Assembly: GCF_000722545.1 (NCBI RefSeq)
Contig: NZ_JNVM01000051.1
Coordinates: forward strand, 1-64,000
Source: Paenibacillus tyrphae
GTDB lineage: Bacteria > Bacillota > Bacilli > Paenibacillales > NBRC-103111
DNA length: 64,000 bases
Direction: 5' to 3'
Position numbers and translations under genes: made by a program. A model generated the notes under the pieces. It was not told where the DNA came from. It was given only the letters and a program-made list of their open reading frames with translations, and searched no databases. Positions 1-6,546 of this stretch are shown here, in pieces. The stretch's first letter is position 1. Each line of letters begins with the position of its first letter.

Positions 1-14
1 CTTACAGGAATACT

Positions 15-64
15 TTGAAACCTGTGAAAATACCGCTAATTCTAATCCAATTCACAGGTTTCAA
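15..64. repeat. Perfect 14-bp inverted repeat
   Basis: TTGAAACCTGTGAA at 15-28 is repeated as its exact reverse complement at 51-64, with a 22-base spacer. It lies inside the transposase-like frame. It could form a hairpin or mark an old rearrangement; its role is unknown. Confidence 0.7.
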
Positions 65-124
65 GAGCGGCTGGAGGGATATACCCCACCGGCTTATGCG
101 GAGATTCTATTCCCAATGAGCAAA

Positions 125-146
125 CCCCGCCTAAAAATAGGCGGGG
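125..146 (-). terminator. Probable terminator of pepF
   Basis: CCCCGCCTA (125-133) pairs with TAGGCGGGG (138-146) around a four-base loop, 14 bases past the pepF stop. On the minus strand only a short TTTG follows, so it is a weak intrinsic terminator. It also covers the last codons of the transposase frame. Confidence 0.55.
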
Positions 147-160
147 CCAAAGGCTAAAGG

Positions 161-1951
161 CTACTCCGTTAAGCGCAGGAACTCGTTGACGTCGGAGATG
201 GTGACGTCCATCGCCTGCTGCCAGAAGTCCGGCTGGCGCAGGTCGACGCCGAGATGTTTGCTCGCCAAGTCTTCGACCGTCATCCGCCCAGTATCGCGCA
301 GCAGCGCGATGTACTGGTCTTCGAACGCCGCGCCCCGGCGGAGCGCTTCGGCGTACAGACCGGTGCTGAACATGTAGCCGAAGGTGTACGGGAAATTGTA
401 GAACGGCACGTCCGTCAAGTAAAAATGCATTTTCGATGCCCAGAAGTGCGGATGATACTCGGCAAGCGTATTCCGGTACGCCTTCTTCTGAGCGGCTTCC
501 ATCAATTCGTTCAACCGCTCGATGCTCACAAGCCCGTGGCGGCGCGCTTCATAAAAGTCCGTCTCGAACAAGAACCGGGCATGAATGTTCATATAGAAAG
601 CGACCGAACGCTGAATTTTATCCTCCAGCAGCGTTAACCGTTCTTCGTCGGTTGCAGCCCCTTTCACTGCCGCGTCGGAGACGACCATCTCGGCGAACGT
701 GGAAGCCGTCTCGGCGACGTTCATCGCATACTCCTGAGCCAGCGCCGGCAGATCGTTCATCACATGCTGATGGTACGCGTGTCCGAGCTCGTGCGCGAGC
801 GTCGATACATTCGATGCGGTGCCCGCATAGGTCATAAAAATACGGGTTTCTTCGGAGATGGGGAACGACGTGCAGAATCCGCCGGGACGCTTGCCTGCGC
901 GGTCCTCCGCTTCGATCCAGCCATTCTCGAACGCCATTACGGTGAATTCGGCCATCTTCGGGCTGAAGCGGCGGAACTGTTCTACGATGAGCTGCGCGCC
1001 TTGATCATAGCTGAACGTCATATTGCCTTCTCCGACCGGGGCGTCGACATCATGCCATGCCAATTTCTCAACGCCCAGCAGCTTCGCTTTCCGCTCCAGA
1101 TAACGGACGAACACGTCTTTGCTCTGCTCAATCACGCCCCACATCGCATCCAGCGTTTCCTTCGACATCCGGTTAATGGTTAACGGCTCCCGATGAATCT
1201 CATCCCAGCCCCGGCGCTCATACAGCTTAAGCCGGAAGCCGCCCAGATGATTGAGCGCGTCGGCGCAGTAATCGGCATGCTTCGCCCATTCCCGCTCCCA
1301 CAGCTCGAATACCCGCTGCCGTACGCTGCGGTCCGGGCTGTACATTTTGTTGGCGGCTTGTCCCGCCGAAAGCTCCGTAATGCCCCCGTTCTCTTCGAAC
1401 GGGATGCTGAATTTGCTCACGGTCGTGTTGTACAGCTCGCCCCAACCGTGATACCCGTCTACGGCAAGGTCGTGGATAAGCGCCTCCTGCTCCGGCGGCA
1501 GCTTCTCCGAAGCGAGCCGGCGCCGCTCTTCAAGCGGGTAAGCGATTTCACTCAGCTCCGCATGAGCAAGCAAGCTTCGCCAAGCCGACTCGGGAATGCG
1601 GCGCAGAAAATCGTCAAAACGCGTCAAGGCGGAAGCGAAAGCGGCTTGAATCGACTTCACCTGCCCGGTGAGCTGGACCGCGCGCTTGTCGCTTTGATTT
1701 TCCGCCGTCAGGCAGCCGGTGAACGACTCCGCTTCGCGTATTTTTAATAAAGCCGTTTGCACCAACACGATCACGGGAAGCAGCGATGCCGATTGCTCGG
1801 CCCTTTCCGGTACGGCCAGCCCTCTTAACGTCTCGTCAAGCTCGGCGATGTTCGATTGCAGCTCTTTCAAAAATTGAATAAAAGCATCAGACCCGCTGCC
1901 TCCCGGAAAAAAGCGCTCCAAATTCCAAGTTTGCGGCAAAGGATTATGCAT
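161..1951 (-). CDS. pepF: M3-family oligoendopeptidase (PepF-like)
   Basis: A zinc metallopeptidase of family M3 that hydrolyses short peptides in the cytoplasm. The 596-residue product has the zinc-binding motif HELGHAYHQ (HExxH plus downstream glutamates in ETAST) in its C-terminal half, and the long helical N-terminal region normal for oligoendopeptidase F. Its length is typical. The ATG at 1951 has AAGGAAGGTG about 5 bases upstream on the minus strand. It is a single gene with its own terminator-like hairpin, divergent from yycC. There is no signal peptide. The family assignment is firm; the substrate range is unknown. Confidence 0.93.
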   Translation of the reverse strand: MHNPLPQTWNLERFFPGGSGSDAFIQFLKELQSNIAELDETLRGLAVPERAEQSASLLPVIVLVQTALLKIREAESFTGCLTAENQSDKRAVQLTGQVKSIQAAFASALTRFDDFLRRIPESAWRSLLAHAELSEIAYPLEERRRLASEKLPPEQEALIHDLAVDGYHGWGELYNTTVSKFSIPFEENGGITELSAGQAANKMYSPDRSVRQRVFELWEREWAKHADYCADALNHLGGFRLKLYERRGWDEIHREPLTINRMSKETLDAMWGVIEQSKDVFVRYLERKAKLLGVEKLAWHDVDAPVGEGNMTFSYDQGAQLIVEQFRRFSPKMAEFTVMAFENGWIEAEDRAGKRPGGFCTSFPISEETRIFMTYAGTASNVSTLAHELGHAYHQHVMNDLPALAQEYAMNVAETASTFAEMVVSDAAVKGAATDEERLTLLEDKIQRSVAFYMNIHARFLFETDFYEARRHGLVSIERLNELMEAAQKKAYRNTLAEYHPHFWASKMHFYLTDVPFYNFPYTFGYMFSTGLYAEALRRGAAFEDQYIALLRDTGRMTVEDLASKHLGVDLRQPDFWQQAMDVTISDVNEFLRLTE

Positions 1952-2109
1952 GGGTAAACACCTTCCTTATTTATACATTATGTATCTCTTTCCATTAAAC
2001 CACAATTTGGCGCAAAACCAAAATGCTGCGGCCCCATTTTTTGGTTGAATTTTAGGTCTCGGATATGATTAAATGGAGACTGTAGATCTATAGACTGGAG
2101 GGACTGCGA

Positions 2110-2301
2110 ATGAGACCTTTGCAGATTTCACCTGAGACGGCGCAGAAACTCGCGAAGGAATTGAAGGTTCCGATCGAACATCTGATGCATATGCCTCAGC
2201 ATATTCTTTTGCAGAAGCTGGCCGAGCTCGCCGGACAGACGAAGGACAATTCCACGGCTCCGACACCGGATAAAGATTCCGGCGTTTCCGGCCGGGAGTA
2301 G
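2110..2301 (+). CDS. yycC: YycC-like small protein
   Basis: A 63-residue soluble protein that starts MRPLQISPETAQKLAKEL and continues VPIEHLMHMPQHILLQKL. This resembles Bacillus subtilis YycC over its whole conserved part. The function of YycC is not established. GGAGGG sits 7 bases before the ATG. The next gene starts four bases after the stop, so the two are probably co-transcribed. The C-terminal 15 residues are polar and poorly conserved. Confidence 0.85.
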   Translation: MRPLQISPETAQKLAKELKVPIEHLMHMPQHILLQKLAELAGQTKDNSTAPTPDKDSGVSGRE

Positions 2302-2305
2302 ACCT

Positions 2306-2551
2306 ATGATTCCATTTGAAAATACATGGCCCTATGAACGGATCGGACAAGACGTGTATGTGCACAGCTGCCCCTTTTGCCACGCTGCCAATGTTTTGCT
2401 GCCGCTCAAACTTAAAGACCTCTCGGAACTTCGCGAAGGCGTCAAAAAACTGCTCGTCTTCCCCTGCTGCCGAAATAAAGAGACTCTGGTCGATGCCGAC
2501 CAAGATTATTTGCTTGCGGGCCGTCCGCTGCGCCGATACGGCAAAGAGTAA
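2306..2551 (+). CDS. Hypothetical protein with CPFC / CC motifs
   Basis: An 81-residue protein of unknown function. It has a CPFC pair near residues 22-25 and a CC pair near residue 54, spaced like a small zinc-ribbon or redox-active fold. Its central region is LKLKDLSELREGVKKLLVF. GGGAG lies 7 bases before the ATG, overlapping the end of yycC, so translation is probably coupled. The diguanylate cyclase gene follows 29 bases later with its own AGGAG. I do not recognise the family and infer no function beyond possible metal binding. Confidence 0.75.
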   Translation: MIPFENTWPYERIGQDVYVHSCPFCHAANVLLPLKLKDLSELREGVKKLLVFPCCRNKETLVDADQDYLLAGRPLRRYGKE

Positions 2552-2580
2552 GCGTTCCCGCCTTCCCAGGAGACATCTTC

Positions 2581-3669
2581 ATGGATTTCTTTGCGCTTAC
2601 GCATGCTTGTACTTTGATAGCGCTCAGCTATATGGCACTTAAGATACGCAATCTGCTGGTTATCGAACGTTTACAAGCATTAGCCGTGCCTTTGCTGACG
2701 GGAGCCGCCAGCATCGTTATGATGCTCTTGCCCTTGCCGGGGGACTCCCTGTTCAGCGACTTGAAATTCGCACCGATCGTCATGGCCGGCCTGCGATTCG
2801 GCTGGGTCTCCTCTCTGCTGTCCACCTTGCTTCCCGCGGGGTACATGCTGCTGGAGCACAGGCCGGACTGGGGTATCGAATCCGTTCAGGCCCTTCTGCT
2901 GCCCGCCATCATCAGCTCGCTGTTTCATCGGAAAGAATACGATTCCGGTTATTCTTTCATCCGGCTGACCGACGGATGGAGCGTCTGCGCGATTCTCACC
3001 GTGGTACGCGTGGTTTCGCAAGTCCAGCTGGAGACGACCCAAACCTCGATGTTCTGGCTGTCGCAGCTGCTGATGCTCGTCTTCTCGGGGCTGGTGATCA
3101 TGGCCTTGATCTATATGTTCAATGACGAGAATAAAATCTGGATCGTACAGCGGAAGCTGGAGCTGGAAGCGAAACAGGATAACCTGACCCGGCTGCCGAA
3201 TCTGCGCGGCTTTATGGATATCGCCAAGCGGACCGTCCGCAGCCGGCGCATCGCCATCATGATGATCGATATCGACAATTTCAAACGGTACAACGATACG
3301 TTCGGACACTTGCACGGAGATCAGCTTCTTCGGGAGGCCGGACAACTGCTGAAAACGGCCGTCCATGAGCAGGACTACATCGCCAGATACGGTGGAGAAG
3401 AATTCATTATTTTAAGCCACATGACAGATGAAACCCAGCTGACGCACTATGCGGACTGGCTGCGCCACAACATCGAAGAGCACCACTTTTACGGGGATTC
3501 CGTGGCCGGAACGACGATTTCGATCGGCATCTCCATCTCCCGCATGCCGGGAGACGAGCTCCGCCGGCTGATTGCCGAAGCGGACGAGGCCCTGTACGTC
3601 TCCAAGCAATCGGGCAAAAACCGCTATACGTTCTATCGGGCGGATCAAACGCAGCAAAAAAACGCTTGA
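2581..3669 (+). CDS. Membrane diguanylate cyclase (5TM-type sensor + GGDEF)
   Basis: Makes cyclic di-GMP from two GTP. Residues 1-182 contain about five or six hydrophobic segments, like the five-transmembrane LytS/YhcK-type sensor region. A linker and a GGDEF domain (about 195-355) follow. The active-site motif is GGEEF at 271-275, and the metal/substrate segment MIDIDNFKRYNDTFGH is intact, so it should be active. The allosteric inhibition motif RxxD, expected five residues before GGEEF, reads HEQD (262-265), so product inhibition is probably weak. AGGAG precedes the ATG. The gene ends in a strong bidirectional terminator. Confidence 0.92.
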   Translation: MDFFALTHACTLIALSYMALKIRNLLVIERLQALAVPLLTGAASIVMMLLPLPGDSLFSDLKFAPIVMAGLRFGWVSSLLSTLLPAGYMLLEHRPDWGIESVQALLLPAIISSLFHRKEYDSGYSFIRLTDGWSVCAILTVVRVVSQVQLETTQTSMFWLSQLLMLVFSGLVIMALIYMFNDENKIWIVQRKLELEAKQDNLTRLPNLRGFMDIAKRTVRSRRIAIMMIDIDNFKRYNDTFGHLHGDQLLREAGQLLKTAVHEQDYIARYGGEEFIILSHMTDETQLTHYADWLRHNIEEHHFYGDSVAGTTISIGISISRMPGDELRRLIAEADEALYVSKQSGKNRYTFYRADQTQQKNA

Positions 3670-3716
3670 AGCGTTCTCGGATCGATACCGGGAAGCTTGA
3701 AGCGTTTTTGAGTTGA
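3656..3716. terminator. Bidirectional terminator between diguanylate cyclase and DUF2225 genes
   Basis: AAAAACGCTT (3658-3667) pairs with AAGCGTTTTT (3700-3709). An inner stem TTCTCGG/CCGGGAA extends the hairpin. The A-tract on the left and T-tract on the right give U-runs on both strands, as expected between convergent genes. It overlaps the stop codon of the cyclase. Confidence 0.85.
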
Positions 3717-3721
3717 AGGCG

Positions 3722-4423
3722 TTAGGTCAATTCCTGGGCCTCGGGTTCGAGCACGACCGAATCCGCATGCATATCCTCACGGGCCACGGCCCATTGCTCG
3801 CGGCATGCCCGAATCATGCCGGCATCCATAATGTGCTTGTCGTTAATGACGCGCGAGAACCATTTGACCGCTTGGTTATACTGCTTCAGTCGACGGTTGA
3901 GCTCCCCCATCAGGTACATCAGACGGGCATTGTTCATCTCCGCCGCTTCCGTCTCGAACGCCCGCGTATACTCATCCAGCGCATGCTGCAAAAACCGGGC
4001 TTCCTGCTCCTTGTCGTTCCGGTAGCGGTAAAGCCAGGCGATATGGTGCAGCATCCCGGCGGTAATGCGCCCTTTATCGTTGACCGTCTGGGCGGTAACG
4101 AGCGCAAGCTTGTAGGCGTAGAGCGCATCTTCCCACGTCCGTTCGCCCCCGTAGTCCTTGTACGTCCAATGGTCGGCGATTTTTTCGCGGAATGCCGTTT
4201 TTTGTGCAGGCGTCAGCCGGTCTTTGGAATTCTCCGTCCCCGCAAACCCGCAGTGGGGGCAGATACGTACGACATAATAGTCGGGGTTGATATCCTTATA
4301 ATGAACGCAGAAATCGGTGTCGGTCCCGGAAGCCTTCTTGAAGCTCGGGCGGACGCGGGACGTTTGAAATACGGCGTCGCAGTGATGACATCTGACGCTG
4401 ACTTGAAATAAAGGTTCGACCAC
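3722..4423 (-). CDS. DUF2225 family protein
   Basis: A cytoplasmic protein of about 233 residues with two CxxC zinc-type pairs (CHHC near the N-terminus and CPHC about 40 residues later) and a helical, TPR-like C-terminal half. This is the layout of DUF2225 proteins, whose function is unknown. I chose the GTG at 4423 because the family starts just before the first CxxC and AAGGAAGTG lies upstream of it. A longer reading from a TTG at 4495 would overlap the globin gene. It sits downstream of the globin gene on the same strand and ends at the shared terminator. Confidence 0.8.
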   Translation of the reverse strand: MVEPLFQVSVRCHHCDAVFQTSRVRPSFKKASGTDTDFCVHYKDINPDYYVVRICPHCGFAGTENSKDRLTPAQKTAFREKIADHWTYKDYGGERTWEDALYAYKLALVTAQTVNDKGRITAGMLHHIAWLYRYRNDKEQEARFLQHALDEYTRAFETEAAEMNNARLMYLMGELNRRLKQYNQAVKWFSRVINDKHIMDAGMIRACREQWAVAREDMHADSVVLEPEAQELT

Positions 4424-4469
4424 GGAACACACTTCCTTCAGCTTCGTTTTCTGGTTTCGATAAGCTTCG

Positions 4470-4844
4470 TTAGCTGTTGCTATGGCTGTTGACAAAATGA
4501 TACGCCGGGCCCTTCAGCCGCTCCGGTACGGCAAGCCGAAGCTCCCGTTCCATCCCCGTTTCTTCCAGCGCCTCCGCCATACAGCCGAGCCAGGCGTCCG
4601 CGCGTTCCGGCGTGATCGGAAACGGCAAATGCCGCGCACGCATCATCGGGTGCCCGTACTGCCCGGAATACAGCGGCGGTCCGCCGAAAAATTGCGTCAG
4701 GAACAAGTACTGCTTTTCCATGACCGGCGTAATGTCTTCCGGGAACAGGGGCCCCAGCAGCGGATGCGCCTGCACCTTCGGGTAGAATGCCTCCACAATG
4801 CTGCGGATGGCCGCCTCCCCGCCGATCGCTTCGTAAAACGTCAT
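4470..4844 (-). CDS. Group II truncated haemoglobin
   Basis: A 124-residue truncated globin (2-on-2 fold, YjbI/GlbO type) that binds haem and probably handles oxygen, NO or peroxide. Family features are the FYEAIGGEAAIR start, FFGGPPLYSGQYGHPMMRARH with the proximal histidine in the MRARH segment, and W near the C-terminal helix. The ATG at 4844 has GGGGAG 8 bases upstream and matches the usual family start. An ATG at 4874 would add ten residues but its GGAG is immediately adjacent. Its 3' end is followed by the DUF2225 gene. Confidence 0.85.
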   Translation of the reverse strand: MTFYEAIGGEAAIRSIVEAFYPKVQAHPLLGPLFPEDITPVMEKQYLFLTQFFGGPPLYSGQYGHPMMRARHLPFPITPERADAWLGCMAEALEETGMERELRLAVPERLKGPAYHFVNSHSNS

Positions 4845-4883
4845 CTCCCGTTCTCCCCGGGTCATGCGGTTCATCTCCCAACG

Positions 4884-4918
4884 AAAAAAGATGCTAAGCT
4901 GCCTTGCACCTTAGCATC
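4884..4918 (-). terminator. Intrinsic terminator after the 29-codon gene
   Basis: GATGCTAAG (4890-4898) pairs with CTTAGCATC (4910-4918). On the minus strand it is followed by six U (A-run 4884-4889). It lies 18 bases beyond the stop of the small reading frame at 4937-5026. Confidence 0.85.
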
Positions 4919-4936
4919 GTTATTTTGTAAAACGCT

Positions 4937-5026
4937 TCATACATCCTCTTCGCCCGACGTCATCAACGTCTCCCTAATGACATACACAAAAGCGCATACG
5001 AGAATTCCAGCAATGATACCCATCAT
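4937..5026 (-). CDS. 29-residue single-span membrane peptide
   Basis: A short frame starting MMGIIAGILVCAFVYVIRET and ending in acidic residues (GEEDV). The first 17 residues form one hydrophobic span with a charged C-terminal tail. The initiation site is good: GGGAGTGA is 6 bases before the ATG. A TACAAT box (plus-strand 5058-5063) lies about 30 bases upstream, and a strong intrinsic terminator follows 18 bases past the stop. Promoter, ribosome site, frame and terminator together suggest a real monocistronic small gene. No family is recognised. It is divergent from ylbJ and could be a small sporulation or membrane-regulatory peptide; that is inference. Confidence 0.65.
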   Translation of the reverse strand: MMGIIAGILVCAFVYVIRETLMTSGEEDV

Positions 5027-5172
5027 CTGAAATCACTCCCATTCTCATATTGGTACTATTGTACCATACATAGCTCGAAAATTCAGCCTTTTTCTGACGA
5101 CCCGGCAACTTTTTCGTCCCTGTGCCTGCGCGTCCGGGAGGCATGTCTCCCCGCGGCGGCTCATATATCAGA

Positions 5173-6462
5173 ATGACAGGCCTTTCTCGAAAGGAAGTGG
5201 TACCTCTGCTTGGCAAACGAATATCCGTCCATGTCGCCGCATCGCTCGCCGTCCTGCTGGCCTGCTTGATGCTCGCTTTCCCCGCCGAGGCGTTTCAAGC
5301 CTCGCTGAAAGGATTGTCCATCTGGTGGGACGTGCTGTTTCCGGCGCTGTTCCCGTTCTTTGTCATCGCCGAAATCATGCTCGGGCTGGGTATCGTGCAT
5401 TTTTTCGGCATGCTGCTCGATCCGATGATGCGTCCGGTATTCCGCATTCCCGGTATCGGAGGCTTCGTTATGGCCATGGGCTTCGCCTCCGGCTATCCGA
5501 TCGGCGCGCGCCTGACGTCGCAGCTGTGGACACAGCGGCTCGTCAACCGGGAAGAAGGCGAGCGGCTGGTCGCTTTTACAACATCGTCCGACCCGATTTT
5601 TCTGATCGGCGCCGTAGCCGTCGGTTTTTTTCACGATGCCGCGCTTGCGGGCGTGCTCGCCGCGGCGCATTACGGCTCGGCTCTGCTGATCGGCCTCCTG
5701 ATGCGGTTTCACGGCAGGCCAGAGAAGCACACCAATGAGTACCGCCAGCCGGCGTTCACCTCTCTCCTTGAGGCCTCCCCCGGCCAGCCACTGTGGCGCC
5801 GCGCTTTCGAAGCGATGCATCATGCCCGGATGAACGACGGCCGGACACTGGGCGCGATGCTGCAGCAGGCGCTCGCCTCGGGGCTGCAGATGATTTTCGT
5901 GATCGGCGGGCTCGTCGTCTTTTTCTCCGTCGTCATGGAAGTGATGGCTTCCGCGAAGGTGATGAGCTTGTTCTACGCGGCCATCGAATCGGCGCTGGGC
6001 ATCTTCAGACTGCCGCTCCCACTCGCCGAAGCGGTAGCGAGCGGCTTCTTCGAGGTGACGCTCGGGGCCAAAGCCGCAGGTGCGGCAGCCGGCGTCCCGC
6101 TCGTGTATCAGGCGGCGATCGCCGCCTGGGTGCTATCCTGGGGGGGCCTTTCGGTGCATGCGCAGATCATCAGCCTGCTGCACCATACGAACTTGCGCTA
6201 CACGCCGTTCGTCGCGGCCCGATTCGTCCACGGCCTGCTTGCGGCAGGGCTTGTCATGGTTCTGTGGCAGCCGCTTGCCCCTTATCATGCCGCGCTTGCC
6301 GCTTTTTTTCCTAAACCGGATATGACCCGCCCGCTGGAGACGCTGGCGCAGCATACGCTTCCGGCGGCCGGGCTTACGTTTGCTGCGGTGCTGGGCGCAT
6401 CGCTGCTCCTATCGCTCTGCTTTCTTATAGGGAAAAGATGTATGAAGCGGATTCGATCATAA
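5173..6462 (+). CDS. ylbJ: Sporulation integral membrane protein YlbJ
   Basis: A multi-span membrane protein with nucleoside-transporter-like (Gate) segments, required for normal spore cortex formation in B. subtilis. Diagnostic stretches are FQASLKGLSIWWDVLFPALFPF, LLDPMMRPVFRIPGIGGFV and ASGYPIGARL near the N-terminus. About 429 residues and roughly ten hydrophobic segments are normal for the family. The start is uncertain: 5173 is the ATG closest to the family start, but its ribosome site is poor. A GTG further in, behind AAAGGA (about 5200), or an ATG at 5143 are alternatives. Mother-cell (SigE) control is known in B. subtilis, but no clear promoter was seen here. Confidence 0.9.
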   Translation: MTGLSRKEVVPLLGKRISVHVAASLAVLLACLMLAFPAEAFQASLKGLSIWWDVLFPALFPFFVIAEIMLGLGIVHFFGMLLDPMMRPVFRIPGIGGFVMAMGFASGYPIGARLTSQLWTQRLVNREEGERLVAFTTSSDPIFLIGAVAVGFFHDAALAGVLAAAHYGSALLIGLLMRFHGRPEKHTNEYRQPAFTSLLEASPGQPLWRRAFEAMHHARMNDGRTLGAMLQQALASGLQMIFVIGGLVVFFSVVMEVMASAKVMSLFYAAIESALGIFRLPLPLAEAVASGFFEVTLGAKAAGAAAGVPLVYQAAIAAWVLSWGGLSVHAQIISLLHHTNLRYTPFVAARFVHGLLAAGLVMVLWQPLAPYHAALAAFFPKPDMTRPLETLAQHTLPAAGLTFAAVLGASLLLSLCFLIGKRCMKRIRS

Positions 6463-6546
6463 GATACTACTAGGAGCCAACAGAAGCGTAACCGGTTCCT
6501 TCTGCTTCCGCAGTCGAAGAACCAAATTCAGGGTCGAGGTGAAACG

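Larger units (their letters stand above)
2..157 (+). pseudogene. IS3-family transposase, C-terminal end (partial)
   Basis: An open frame enters from the window edge and stops at 155-157. Its residues HRFQERLEGYTPPAYAEIL line up by eye with the C-terminal end of IS3/IS150 transposases (consensus R-[YF]-Q-x-x-L-x-x-x-T-P-x-x-Y-x-x-x-L). Only about 51 codons are visible, so it cannot be said whether the element is intact upstream. The residues before the motif match poorly, and the DNA there carries an inverted repeat, so the copy may be degenerate. The identification rests on one short motif. Confidence 0.5.
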
